A stretch of DNA of 64,000 nucleotides from Opisthorchis felineus. Its lineage: Eukaryota > Platyhelminthes > Trematoda > Opisthorchiida > Opisthorchiidae. The stretch spans positions 24,325-88,324 of the forward strand of contig SJOL01004448.1 of assembly GCA_004794785.1 (NCBI GenBank), written 5' to 3'. The notes beneath the pieces are model-generated. The model did not search any database. It had not been told where the DNA came from and worked only from the letters and a program-made list of their open reading frames with translations. Below are positions 1-12,365 of the stretch, piece by piece (the stretch's first letter is position 1; every line of letters starts with the position of its first letter). Made by a program: the position numbers and the translations under genes.

Positions 1-600
1 TCGGGATCCGGTGTTATCAGGGTCGTCCAGGACAGGGACCGGTGGGTGTTTGTTCAGTATTCGTTCCACTTCCGTCAAATATATTATCAAGGATTCCTCT
101 GTTAGCACCTGCTTCCGAGGAACTTCCGTTAGAACACGTCTGATCGACCGTAGCACACTCTCCCATATACCACAGCTGTAGCCAGCATAAGGAGGGTTGA
201 AATGTCAGTCATTTTTTCGCTACAAGATGTCGTTCTTCACTTCACTGCTGTCCTAACACTTCAGACAGTTTTTTCAACCCCACTTTCGCTCCAATAAAAG
301 CAGTGTCTCTATTACTATACATCTGTTTTGGGGTTCCTCGTCATGACATGAGAAATGAGTCAGTAGACAGCGAATAAGCCGCTTCTAAGTGTATCGCATA
401 TGTCTGCAAACGTGAAAATACATCCATATCGCTTCCTGGTAATACAACTCTCGCGAGTTTGAAACGGTCCCAAGTAATCAACACCAGTTGCTGCAAACGG
501 ATACTTAGGCATTACTCTGGCAACTTTAAAGTCCTCCATCACTTGCTCGGCCAGACCGGCTGACCTTACTGTACATCTCATGCATCCTTGTAGCACTTAA
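1..600 (-). pseudogene. BEL/Pao integrase fragment
   Basis: An open stretch at 596-360 contains the hallmark 'TGVDYLGPF' (first catalytic Asp region of BEL/Pao integrases), followed by 'KRYG'. After a frame change, the region around 340-300 has 'YSNRDTAFIGA' where the family usually has a YSDNGTNF-type motif, so the second catalytic Asp appears to be replaced by Asn. Past another shift, 205-1 encodes 'FNPPYAG', 'IWESVLRSIRRVL' and 'LTEVERILN', typical of the integrase C-terminal half. The product would insert element cDNA; this copy cannot make it because of the shifts and the lost acidic residue. The last catalytic region is also in a disrupted frame. Confidence 0.85.
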
Positions 601-1029
601 GATCCAGTATCATTGCCGTATAACTGTTAGGTATGTGGATTGCTCATATGACCTTCTGATTCATGCTGGTGGCTAATGATGCCTTGCGTCACTGGGTGAT
701 CCAGAAGAGCAATGAGGTGTCTTGTAAACTCTGGCAGAGCGTTACCGCTCAGTCTGCCACCCACACATAAAAGACCACAACTTGTAAATCGTTGCCTTAT
801 TACACAGCCTTTTTCTGTATAACTTCGTGCCCAGTTTATGGGTGGTGCTAAGCTCTGTGGGGTAGGTAATTAGCTAAAAATACTGCTATAGGGATCGTCC
901 TGCTTCGATCAGTATTTCAAGTTGCAGAGCGTTCTTAAGTGTGCTGTGTTTTCCAACCCTTTTAATAAGGAGGTAAGATTGGAACCTGATAAAACAAGCA
1001 ACCTCTGGTTGCAGCCTTATCCGCGACTA

Positions 1030-1690
1030 TTAGTACAAGAGCACCAAACCCGTCGGAATTTCGGCTGTCATGGTAGCTAAAACCATGGCAGCGCTCCTTA
1101 GTTCCAGGTCCGTAGCTTTGTAGTGGAGTTGGTTGTCTTCAGTCTTAGACCACTGGTGCTCATCACGCTTCAGAAATTCGGGACCTTGAATCCAAAATTG
1201 CAAAAGCTGATAGTGTTCCTCGCGGATACCACCTGCGACCCAGTCACAGGTTTCATGCTGACTGGAACATATCTCCATTGAGAAGTGCTGGTATTTTCGT
1301 GTATGAAGTTAACCATTTTGGCCACAAGAGATTTTAATCTCAAACATGTGTTAGAAATGTAATCCAACACAACCACCATTGCTTCACCAGGTGGTACATT
1401 GGTACAAACCCCAATACAGCAGCCTGGTTGAGGATAACTATCCTGAGAGGCACTATTCTTGATTTTCCCATAAAAAAAGCCACAATGAACTTGGTGTACC
1501 GAATCATATCTCGGGTAAGCTAAGGCACTATTACCGACCCAGGATCTACCAGAGAAAATGTACAACGACTGATGTTCGGTAAGAAAATGTTTAGGTCTAA
1601 GGCATATAGGTATCAATAATGACTGGACAATTCAAATACCATTTTTCCATTTTCTCCAAATCTGACGGAAACCGTCTTGCCTCAACAACC
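1030..1690 (-). pseudogene. BEL/Pao RNase H region
   Basis: Two overlapping open stretches, 1616-1170 and 1278-1030, together match the BEL/Pao RNase H region. Seen in order: 'ICLRPKHF', 'ALAYPRYDS', 'VHCGFFYGK', 'VVLDYISNT', 'VAKMVNFIH' and 'SQWRYVP', then in the second frame 'FWIQGPEFLKRDEHQW'. Known family members carry very similar strings just before integrase. Upstream (1690-1620), 'PSDLEKMEKW' matches the linker before this domain. A frameshift lies near 1260. The domain degrades the RNA of RNA:DNA hybrids during reverse transcription; here it is a relic. Confidence 0.82.
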
Positions 1691-1849
1691 TGGACAACTA
1701 ATCGACTAACTCAAAAGCCCGGGGGGGGGAGGCAAAATCGACCGGCACTAAGCAGTTCTAAATGTAAAAACTCTCCCCCACCATTCTAATCGTATTTCCA
1801 TCAAACGATTTGCAGTTGATACGGGTCATTTATCTGAAAGCAAACGTCG

Positions 1850-2165
1850 CACAGAATGGCTAGGGTGTAGCTCAAAACGGGTAAACATTAAGCTCGTAGA
1901 CCTCCGGGATCTGCTCCAAGTTATCGTCCACGTACCACAGAAAACTTTATTGCGCCTAACCTTCTGGTTTTAAGTTCTTCGGTTTCAAATGAACTTGGAG
2001 GGACATTTCTTCAATGTCTGCAGACAATGCAACATCATTCAAACAAAACCGTAGTAAAACCCCTTCGATTTCGTTCCTTAAATATGACCGAGAATACAAA
2101 CAGTCTTTCAGCGATAGTTTTCCAGACTGCGCCGTAAAATTAAATACTATTCCGTCGATGAATGC
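1850..2165 (-). pseudogene. BEL/Pao reverse-transcriptase fragment
   Basis: Minus-strand translation gives 'IEGVLLRF', 'LSADIEEMSLQVHL', 'FLWYVDDN' and 'VYELNVYPFEL', which match the BEL/Pao RT signature of a short catalytic-Asp strand (here 'ADIEEM') followed by 'FLW' and 'VYE...V.PFG'. Several stops and at least two frame changes interrupt it. The downstream palm with the YxDD box is missing before RNase H begins. I infer an old copy with an internal deletion. Confidence 0.72.
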
Positions 2166-3277
2166 CTACTTATGGCGGGACTGTTAGTACACATGCAATC
2201 CAAGTGTCACAGTACCACACAGAAAAGAGTAATGTAGCCAGTGATCAGGTGAAGTTCCTCCGCTGTGTTGTCCACACAGGATGCTTTGAAGTGCAACCGT
2301 TATTGCTGGTCATTTTGTTGAGTGTCGTTTTTTTTGGATTCCGACGATGTGAACTTCTGAATCATGCAGTGCACAATAGCACTTGATCGTAAATATGAAC
2401 CACGTCCACTTATCACACAAAGCAGCCCAAAAACATAATGTGAAAACAATCACCTCGCTTAAAAATCAATAGAATTTGTCTATTTGTGTGCTTGTGTAGT
2501 TGAGAACACTGGAAGTTTATCATGGATAGTGAAAACGACGACGTATCAGTGCTAAAGCTGTGACCTTGCACTTATACTAGTGTTGCTCAGTCATATGCTA
2601 ATTCTCTTCTTATAACGCAGTGTGAAGTCAATATATCAGTAGACGCGCTTAGAACCCTTAAGCAATGCCATACTGTGTGTATTTGGCAATTCTTTTATAT
2701 TTGGGTAAGAGTATATCATTTTCTAGCAGTACAGTATGCGCTTTAGTTCTGTGGGTATTCTTCTTGTTCCGTGGACACATTTTTTATTTCCTACAAACAT
2801 GAAGCTCACAACTTTTTTTTATAAAATGTTTGTTCATTTGTAAGCTCTACTGTCTTTCCGTATAGCAGAGCTAATTAGTGACGGCTCTCGGCAGTAAAAA
2901 CTATTGGCGAATTGGTGAACTTCTCCCATGTGCACATGAGTTTGGTCTTAGCAGTAGACACAAATGAATTCCGGCTGAATCACTCGTTTATGATATTCCC
3001 TAACTGAATGTGCTGCACAAAGGCCTCCTCATGTGTGAGTTGGTACGGTGATCGTGATTTGGTGGCATATCTTTCCAGGCGGGACTGCTCACAGTTTTTT
3101 TGAAGGCTCTTTGACAGTCTACTACAAGTTCCACCCTTCATGCCGCATTTCGATAATTTCATACAGTTTGGGGTGAATCAGAACATAATGTTTACGGAAA
3201 CACAGGGACCGCGCCTATCTGATTTGCTCTAAGAAGGGCGAAACCGGTCGTTGGTTTTCGAAGGGCTTCCAGAAGTC
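2166..3277. other. No recognised gene
   Basis: Only short frames of low protein character are present here on either strand. It may hold the 5' remains of the BEL/Pao element to its left, but I could not recognise gag or an LTR. Confidence 0.4.
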
Positions 3278-3460
3278 TGTGAGTAGTTTCCTTCAAGAGA
3301 TCATACCTCAGTGTCTTGAATATCTTACCAACTGAATCTTGAGGCGCTCTTTGTGCAGCACGTTAAGTAGAAGAATGCCATAAACGAGCGAATCACTTGG
3401 AACTCAGTTGGGTCTCCCGTTAGAACCGAATTGGTGTGAGTGTATTTCGCTAATTTGCTA
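3278..3460 (+). repeat. Dispersed repeat, copy 1 of 3
   Basis: This block shares an exact 18-base start (tgtgagtagtttccttca) with 12189-12206, followed by matching islands 'tatcttaccaact', 'cataaacgag' and 'gagtgtattt' at similar spacing. A third partial copy lies at 21527-21602. All are in the same orientation. I cannot assign a class; a LINE tail or an old non-autonomous element is possible. Confidence 0.7.
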
Positions 3461-3541
3461 CAATATTGGTGAATATTTACCTTGTTCATCATGGTTATTT
3501 AATATAACCTGGCAATATATTCACAATATCTACCTTTACAG

Positions 3542-3577
3542 GCGCTGAAGGCAAATATGGTGGCCCACTCATGCGAG
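3542..3577 (+). CDS. Candidate 36-nt micro-exon
   Basis: A pyrimidine-rich acceptor ending 'tacctttacag' is followed by 36 nt and a 'gtaagc' donor. The length is a multiple of three, so the exon could be included or skipped without shifting frame. In phase 1-1, matching the SEA-like modules downstream, it reads AEGKYGGPLMR; phase 0 reads ALKANMVAHSCE. There is no homology evidence, only splice-site quality and symmetry. Confidence 0.25.
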
Positions 3578-3815
3578 GTAAGCCTGAGACAGGTCTCCAC
3601 ATCGTCGAGTTTTCTTGGAAAATGCAGAAATGTTTTTAATGCATACTTTCATCTATGAGTCGTAAAGTCATAAAATTTCACGCCCAGCAATCACACAATA
3701 CTGAAAAACCTTCCAGTAAAGAATTCTGATAAGATACAACACCTCTATACGTGACTCACGACTATTCGTTACCCGTTTTGTTGACTGGATTAGTAGGTAT
3801 TCGGTACTCTCAAAA

Positions 3816-3833
3816 ATGGCGAATCAGAACGAG
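3816..3833 (+). CDS. Possible first coding exon (MANQNE)
   Basis: The sequence 'caaaaATGGCG' has a strong start context (A at -3, G at +4). Six codons later a consensus donor 'gtgagt' follows in phase 0. This is the arrangement of a short first coding exon in front of a long intron, and it lies upstream of all SEA-like exons on the same strand. It could also be a chance ATG near a chance donor. If real, it gives a short hydrophilic N-terminus, so a signal peptide or membrane segment would have to come from a later exon. Confidence 0.25.
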
Positions 3834-4029
3834 GTGAGTCAAAGCTAGTCATGTAGTTACTGCGCGACTTGAGAGGAAAAGTTACGTCACTTAATAGGTG
3901 ACACTGCCATGTTGGTTTCATGTAGTCGGGGTTGTGGATAGAGTAAATATAAGAGTGCTTGACGCCGGTTTCATGAAGCTCAGTCCCCGATAGGATTCAT
4001 CTAGCGAAGGAGCACGAAATATTTTCGGG

Positions 4030-6524
4030 TGCATTTATCGTCACATAAATCGAGCACCCACGGGTAAAGTAAAACGTCGATGCAGTCTGTTGTTTGTTCA
4101 TCAGGTGACTGTTGACATAATCAGTGGGCATAGTAACTGGCATGTGAACTTTTCGCAACCAACCGCGGAGATTTTGTCGGTGTGCGCTTGAGTTGGATTC
4201 GATCTGAGATTAGGGTTTGGAAGGCTAAGAAGACGAATTTCGTGGGAAAATTATGTCTTCTTCTGAAGCGGTTCGTTCAGTTGCATTACTAAAATACACA
4301 GACTAAACTTTTATACTACACTACACTTTAATTATCTGATGGGATTTCCTGTCAGAAACTCCGCGATAATATAACTTCCATACCCTTGAACCTCATGCCT
4401 GAGCATAGATGATACACATCCAAGAAGAAACCCAAGAAAAATTACCACTTAGGACAACCCGGGAAACTTCGTAAGCCTCGGGAAGAATTTGGGGAAAAAA
4501 TTGAGCAATCGTAGACTGAAGACTTGTCTGGCACAGTCCATGTAATTTCTGTCAAGTAAATTTTGAGCGTAGAAGCGTAAAACGCTCTGGTGCGATCCCT
4601 TCACACGGACCTCAATGTCGCACCGTCACAATCGAGTTTTTTAGATAGACACGCAAAACTTGTTCCCTTTCTTTGATGATTACCTAACATATTTTCATTT
4701 TTTGCTGTCTCCAACAAAGCCTTCGTGAAAAAACTGATATCAAAGCCCACAGTGAAACGGTTACTATGGATTCTGTAAAAAAGACAATCATTTACTCAAG
4801 ATGCAAGGCTGATGCTGATCGGTTGAGAGCGGTGAAACTAAGCGCACGAAAAACTAACAGGCTGGTTACTAATGTGGAATTAATATGAGTTGGTCAATGC
4901 ATTTCGTCCCACTAGATAGAAGGAGGCTCAAACATGAAACCAACACGCTCATTTCGGGGGCAAGCTGATGGATCGCATTGTCAGTACCCTGTCCTGGACC
5001 AGAGAACAATATACTAATTATGTGGTATGGTGATGTGAGCTTTTCCCTGCTTAAGCTGGATCCATAACATCAGTCACCTAGTGCGTATACTCAGGGACTT
5101 GAATGGCACATGCGTGCTCAGTGGTCTGAAAATTTAGAAATCCAAACTGCTCAGTATTTATAAAGGAAATAGTGTGTTGACGGTTGTTTTGCAGTAAGCT
5201 CCACCCAGTCTTCCATTGAAACCAAAATCGACAGTGTATTCTCTATTTAGTGTTGGTTCTTGCAGAGGTGAAGACAAAAAAGAAAGACGTTCATAAAGTC
5301 GTTTTTACTTTTCGGTATACTTTCGAATCATTTTAGAAGAATCATCGCACTCTGTGAAGTTTTTCGCGGGGTTGAATTCCTGATCCATGAAATTTACTAA
5401 AAAGGCAATAATCTGGCCATCTAAAAGTTTCCAAAACTCATTGACAATGTAGTCCATGGAGTGAAACATTTGTTAGGTTGCTTGTATCACGCGATTCACA
5501 TTCTGTGATCAAGAACATGAAAATCTTCACATATCTCCTTCTACTTTGCAGCATCAAGCTCACTCCATTATTTCGGTGCGTCATTTATGCTTGTCAATTT
5601 TTTTGCTTTAAAAATTCGGTCGTTTTTTGACAAATTTTGTACTACAGTACCAGATTAGATGACTGCTACTTGCGTATAATCTGAAAGGTGTGCAAAATTT
5701 AAACAAACTGCAGCATAACTAACTGCTACTTTGCCACGGTCCTTTCGAAGATTACAATCTTAAGCAGATAGAATAGTCACCAAGACGTTTGGCGACTCTG
5801 CGGATCTCCTGTGAAATGAAATGTCCCGATGTGTTGAGTAATTACTATCTTTTATCAAACAAATCGATATTTTGGCCTCGGGAAAGACAGCCTCTTGCGT
5901 GCTTGGTCAGCATGTAGATCTTTCCAAGATCAACTTATTAGGGTTGCGTTTTGTTACCCTTATCCCCAGCGTTTCATAAGTCTGGTTCCTCGTTGCAGCA
6001 CGTGGTGCGTAAACAACCGAAACACTCCACCAATTTTAATATTATTTCATCTGTTATGCGGGTATTGGCCCTCCGGGACGCATTGGAACATATATTTTTG
6101 CCAATTCAATGTTGTATCTTATAAGTGGATAGAGTCGAAATTAAAAATAACGAATTGCGTTGAAGTTGCTTGTCACATTTTCTGAGTTCATTGGAAGTCT
6201 GATTTTTGTATGAATAGTTCATTGTTTGCTTTTAAGGGTTACGATATTCGGGAGGGAATGATGAAAGTAAATCTGGTGAATGTATGCGCTTACAAAGGGA
6301 AGCAAACTAAAAGGTGTTTTCTCGAAGAATAAACTGCTCATTGAAAACATCCTGCAATGTAAGGTTCCTGAAGAATTCCATAAATAAGTTTGACCAGGTC
6401 AGATCCTTGCTGCAAGTTTGTGTTGGCCTTGGCAATGGCATGCAGTATAGATAAGCTGCTCATAGCTACGGTGTGGCTTCCTGAGTTCACGCAAATCTTG
6501 CTGCGCCAAATGGGCTTAACAAAC
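4030..6524. other. Presumed intron or intergenic DNA
   Basis: No recognised gene. A frame of about 55 codons follows an acceptor-like tract near 4725 (plus strand, 'LREKTDIKAHSETV' at its start). A strong acceptor at 5550 (ttctactttgcag) is followed 24 nt later by 'gtgcgt'. A 96-codon frame lies at 5895-6185. None has homology that I can see. Confidence 0.4.
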
Positions 6525-7195
<671 letters not shown>

Positions 7196-8805
7196 GCCCC
7201 CTGCAGTTGCTTTTTTTGGTGGAGCTGCGGTGCTTGCAAGTGGAAAGAAAATAAGCGAAGCTTAGATGATATTCATTTGTGAAGAAACTTTTCGGAAGCA
7301 GAACAGGGGTAATCTAGACGCGGCTAACTGGGTTGTACACTTACACCCCTTTAAAATTTTACTGCAGAAGCTACTGCTCACGCCTAATGCAGAAAGCCAT
7401 GACATTCAGTGGTAGTCTGTCACTAAGCAGCTCCGTTTTCGGATATTCCCCTTTCTGGTTGCAATAAGGAGTTTGAGCGCAAGATGGATAAAAAGTGTGG
7501 ATAAGACGCATTCACTATGCGCGCCTCTACTCCGATAAAATACAGAGTCGTGCTGTTGTTGCTTTCGTCTCAGTTGAATGCACCGGTACCAGAATGACAA
7601 TTTAAATGTTGAAAAATTTCCCATGAGTTGTTTGTTGGCTCCTCCACCTGCTGAATGTCCAGATGCTTGTCCATTTGTTCGAAGTAGAAAATTGTCCAGT
7701 CATCTCAGGATGCTTAACAAGAGATAGTTGAAAAACTGCCTATTTATCACCATATAAGCGGTATGAAGCTAGAGAATTCTCTCCACTCCAAAGTTCCCTA
7801 GGGGCACAAACGAAGCAAATTTATTATTTTGATTTCGGTTGAATATCCGCTATGGGTGCTTGGGACAGGAAGCATTTTGCATGTCATATCAAGGCACGAA
7901 AAGTATAACGTTGGTTACCAGTTGGTACTTTTGGAAAACTTGTGAGTGCGGTACGTTGTAAGTATACGTGATCTTAGCCACATTGGAAGCAAGGGTTTCA
8001 TGCAAGTCATGACATTCGAAGAATATTAAAGCATCGGTTGACAAGCTATTGGTTTCATCTTTCTTGAGGTTTGTCTGATAGTTAAATTCTCATCACCTAT
8101 GGCAAAATACTGATGAGGGTGCCTTCAAATGTGTATAGCAGGATGATAAGTGCACTAGACCCCACGACATTTTTGTGCAAACATTTTACTTCTGTTGGGC
8201 TCAAAGATTTTTTCCAGAGGAGGAGGATGTAACCATGATGGAAGTTAATTTGTTCAGTGCCAGGACGTTCCCCTGTTCGATGTCTGAGCTCATTCTGTTT
8301 CGTGTGTGGAAAAAAGCCTGGGTGATAAAATTTAGGAGATCTATTGGCTAAGCTATCTATTTAAGCTGAAACGCGCTTTTCACACCACGTCTACGTTAAC
8401 CAAGGAGGCAGAAAATCCGCAGAAAACGGCTGTTTAGCCTTTGTACATGCTTGCGCTATAGGAGATGTCCCGCAATTGATTATCCATCTCTTTCAGTGGA
8501 ATTTGTTGTATTTACCTATGCACGAAGTGTTCCACCACGAGCTTCTAGTGGACAATGTTTCGCCCCCAATCGGGAAGAATAAGTAGTAGTAGTTAAAGTG
8601 TTGCGCTTACCTCAAAGCCCTTCTTGTTAAGGTTCCTACCGACTGACTGAGTGCAAGCTTTCCCCTCGCCCACCATCTATAATACAGCATAAGTTGCATG
8701 ATGCTTCTATCGACGGAGTATGTGAATCGTGTTTTCATTCCTGGAAAAAATGCCAGCTGCAAGCTCCATTGACACTGGCCTTATTTAGTGGGTGCATTTT
8801 GACAG

Positions 8806-8864
8806 ATCGCGTGGTGCTCGGTTTGAAGTTGAAGCTCTCACTTTCGTAATTTCGCAGTCACTGG
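8806..8864 (+). CDS. Candidate internal exon, phase 2 to 1
   Basis: An acceptor 'gcattttgacag' precedes 59 nt open in one frame and a 'gtaaag' donor. It would encode SRGARFEVEALTFVISQSL, a charged start followed by alternating hydrophobic residues as in a beta strand. The phase (2 to 1) is that of the better supported exons at 37142-37242 and 51578-51687, which complete split modules. Evidence is splice sites and phase only. Confidence 0.2.
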
Positions 8865-9244
8865 GTAAAGTGGCAACCAAGCAAGGCGTATGGATTTGGC
8901 GAGGGACACTGAAAACGAAAAGCTCCTCTCATAATGAGAAACATAACAAACAGGCAAGTTCAGTTATTTTGAATAAAACGAGACCTCCATGACTCTCCAC
9001 TGGAGCTACGAAATCCATTCATACGGTCATCAGGAAAGAAAATACTTCACAAGCTGCATGGTCCTTTCATTTGAAAAGTTGTCACTTCAGCATCACGTTA
9101 GCACGTGACTACGGGGTCACCGGGTTAACGTGTTTCGTGACGTCTGTGCCATTGTGATTCGCCTACGGTAAACTCGGCATCTAGTCAGAATACTTCGGGA
9201 TGCGGATTCCCAGCTTACGATTGCGGAGAAAGACAAATACAGTT

Positions 9245-9690
9245 TTATTCGTCATCCGTATTCTTGCAAGTTCTGACAGTTTTGAACTGATTGACTTTAA
9301 GGGCAGTGTGAGTATCCGCGTATTTATTTACTAGGTCAGCCAAAACCGCGTGGTTTAGGCGTCGTCCGAGACCTTTCGCCAGCCAAGATGGGATATGCTC
9401 AGACATTCGGCTGTACAATGGTCTCATTGTTCGGCTGATACAGTGAGCCTCACAGAAGGAAGTAAACTGATATTCATGTACCGAAATAGACTGGCGAGGC
9501 AGTTGGTCTTTCGACGGTTGTATGGTCGTTGGCATCTGGTAAGGTCTGTGCGTAGAATGTCTGCGTAAAATGAACATCCTCGGGAGCCGCTCCATGAACA
9601 ACTAACTGACAGTGTCAACTTTATATGACCGACGCAGATAGAGAAACTTCCGTATCACCATGGAGGTTGCATCTCTTGATGCACCTGTTT
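9245..9690 (-). mobile_element. Penelope-like element fragment with GIY-YIG endonuclease
   Basis: Minus-strand frames at about 9690-9245 read 'SKDQLPRQSISVHEYQFTSF', then 'CEAHCISRTMRPLYSRMSEH', 'IPSWLAKGLGRRLN' and 'VLADLVN'. This is the layout of the C-terminal GIY-YIG domain of Penelope-like elements: a YQF/C strand, C-x-A-x-Y-I-G-R-T, R-x-x-E-H, then P-x-W-L. Here the signature is altered (HCISRT rather than a YIGRT type). At least one shift occurs at about 9600. The reverse-transcriptase half is not recognisable upstream, so the copy looks 5'-truncated and dead. Confidence 0.75.
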
Positions 9691-10086
9691 TACATCACTT
9701 TCTAAGAATCTATCAAGACAGGCGTTGTCACGACGGTTGGATGAAAACGATTCAATCCCTTGCTGCAATGTGTTTTCTGTGAGTATTTTTGTTATCCCGT
9801 TGGGTTTCCAGTGACTTATTGGAATCTCCTCTTTTATAATGAAGATGTTGATGACGAACAGGAACGAAGCTTGGGAACTGGATATATAAATATATATATA
9901 ATATGATCGATGTCAGTAGCATTCGTGCTGTCAGTTTCCCCACATTATCTGATTGGAAGTTGGAGGTGCAAGCACCTCGGAATGCTTTTTGTAGGCTAGC
10001 ACCAGCCCGTACGTCATCCACTATTTTAACTGCTTCAGCTTTAAGGGTTTAAAAGTAACTAAATAAATTTTGTGGTTGTATGACAG

Positions 10087-10172
10087 GGAAGCGTCCTTGT
10101 CAAGACTGATGTTGCTGATAATGGTGACGATGTCTATCTCCTACCCCCTCCGACAAAAACTGGTGACATTCA
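10087..10172 (+). CDS. Candidate SEA-like exon fragment (GSVLV motif)
   Basis: After an acceptor ending 'gttgtatgacag', an 86-nt stretch is open in phase 0 and could end at 'gtatcc' in phase 2. It begins GSVLVKTDV, which resembles the 'G-S-V-x-V' strand of SEA domains, and continues DNGDDVYLLPPPTKTG. The 0-to-2 phase is that of the split-type second exons further right. An overlapping frame also stays open for 64 codons, so the choice of frame is uncertain. Confidence 0.3.
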
Positions 10173-10499
10173 GTATCCAGTCCTGTGCAGTCCAGTCTGA
10201 CCTCACAAGCACCTTTATGTGGTTTGCAGATGACTCAGCTCTTGTTTGCTTTGCTTCGCCTTAGTAAGCAGCTTTCTTAGTAAGCAGCTGTTTGTCTGCT
10301 GACTTATACTACCAGGCTCAAATTTAATGCCTCTAAATGAGGTACCGATATACAACAGGGTTTCGTGTATGGAGATTTTCAAATGAGGTTCCTGTATCAA
10401 TGTGACTGTCATCAAAATAAGCGTCAAAATATAACACACCAAGCATTGAATTCTTCGGGTGGGTGGGGGCGTCAAAAACAAGATCAGCTAATCGATGGA

Positions 10500-12188
10500 C
10501 TTAGCGACTCTGATCAGGAATACTCTTGTTTGTAGGTGTTTCTTGTCTGGCGCTTTCAAATGAATAGCTCGCCTCTTATTCTTCCTTGTTTCACATCACA
10601 CACTCATTGAAATATCTGTCCAGTTTAGGTGGTAATCCTTGCAACACATTATTTCCAAACCAGATTGTGTCGTAGTCTACATATTAAGGAATCCAAAGTT
10701 TCTAAATGATTCAAAGCAAGGCGCATATTTGTTTCCGGCTTCACCAGTGAATTTTTTCGAGGTAAAGCTATTCCACAGCATGAAAGATACCGAGTTTTGT
10801 CCATACAAATACGCATAAGCCTGGATTTTTGACCATTTGCACTACTTGGACCACCTGATTGCTAAACAATGGATACTGATTGTACGTTGTATACAAAATT
10901 AAGACAAAATGAACGAATTATGGGCGTATAACAGGGTGGCATCAGTTGTCGACCGATCGACATTTACACGAATTAATCTAATAATCACTGACTCGATTCC
11001 GTTCAGTGGCGGCTGGCAGATAATTTCCTGTTAGGTAAACTTAAACCAGTAAATGGTGCTTAATGATTAGTATGGACTGATTTTTTGGCTGGTATTCAAT
11101 AGAATGCGTGAGATCAGGTTAGTGACCAAGTTTTCATTGTTCATCCCTTGAGTGAAGCTCACTGATCCCACGTGCCAAGAGCAGAATCTTGAAACAATGC
11201 AACTAAGCGCATGGTATCATGATACAGTAGGCCTACTACAGCTAATGAGTTATCCTTTCACCGATACTGTGTTTCATTCTATTCACCTCCTCCCAATGCA
11301 GCAGGACATAGTGTGCCATCACACAACCCGTTTGTTCATCTTACACATTTTCAGTCAAAAATGGAGGTCCCTAATGTGCTTGTTAGACTGTGCCGTCTGA
11401 TATAACGCATGCAAGGTCATAGATATAGCAGGCACAGCGCGGTTAAACTACCCTTGCTTTTTTGTGCGCATGACTTTATCACGTGTTATTGGTCTTTTGG
11501 GATCGGCGGTGCATTCCGAAGAGAACAACAATCAACCTTCTTGCATAAAAACGTATTATAGCCAGAATGGTTTCAATCACAATGTGCAGTTTTCAAGCGA
11601 TATAGGTGAACATAACCGTCCAAAAAGCAGAACTCTGAGATGTTTGTATTGGATCAGACCTATAAGACGCTACAGCAACGCCATATCGATTTGCACATAT
11701 TAAGCATTCAAGAGTGGTTCATGAATTTAGCTTGTTTTAAGTTGAGAACCAGACACCATATGGTGATTCGACGCCGGTCCCTATAACGAGAAAATGGAAG
11801 CAATTCTGTCTTTCGTTCTTGCAAACACTCCATTATATTTTTTGTGCCACACTTAGATGGATACCCACGGCTCTGTCGTGGAGAATAGCTTCAAACACCA
11901 TTCTGCTCCAAGGACCACTTCTATAAGACTAGTACTTCAAGTGCTGAACGATGATTAGCCTAGAAATCGAGATCGACGATCCTTGTTCTCTTGTGAACGC
12001 CCTATCTTCTTGATTTCTACCACCATGAACAAAATCTACTTTTCCTTCTTGAGCACAATTTGAAAAATGAACTTGCTGGTCAGTGCAAACTGCAGGTTTA
12101 CGACACTCGAGGTGATCATTTCAGGAAAGCAAAATATTGATCGCCCATGTCAAGACAGTGCTTTCCATCATGGCATTTTCAGCAACCT
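10500..12188. other. Presumed intron
   Basis: No recognisable gene or element. Two adjacent plus-strand frames (11152-11400 and 11464-11703) show no domain or good splice context. Confidence 0.4.
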
Positions 12189-12365
12189 TGTGAGTAGTTT
12201 CCTTCATGAAAACATACTCCGAAATCTCTATTATCTTACCAACTAAAACATGAGGCGGCCTTTTACAGCACATTCAGTTAAAGAGTAACATAAACGAGAC
12301 GTTAGTTTGAGTCTCCAGTGAAAACCACATTGATTCGCAAATGAGTGTATTTGTCTAAACAATTA
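12189..12365 (+). repeat. Dispersed repeat, copy 2 of 3
   Basis: This is homologous to 3278-3460. It opens with the same 18 bases and keeps 'tatcttaccaact', 'cataaacgag' and 'gagtgtattt' in the same order. The copies differ at many sites, so the insertion or duplication is old. Confidence 0.7.

Larger units (their letters stand above)
1..2165 (-). mobile_element. Decayed BEL/Pao LTR retrotransposon, pol region, truncated by the window edge
   Basis: Read on the minus strand, this stretch carries in order a reverse-transcriptase piece (about 2165-1850), an RNase H region (about 1690-1030) and an integrase (about 600-1), which is the BEL/Pao pol order. The frame is broken repeatedly by stops and shifts, so no intact polyprotein remains. 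The space between the RT piece and RNase H is only about 200 bp, far less than the family needs for the rest of RT including the catalytic YxDD motif, so an internal deletion is inferred. Its 3' part continues beyond position 1. No LTR was seen inside the window. Confidence 0.88.

Noticed and set aside
4721..4890. Frame of about 55 codons after an acceptor-like tract
   Set aside because: No trustworthy donor, no homology, and only one of many such lengths expected by chance in this much sequence.
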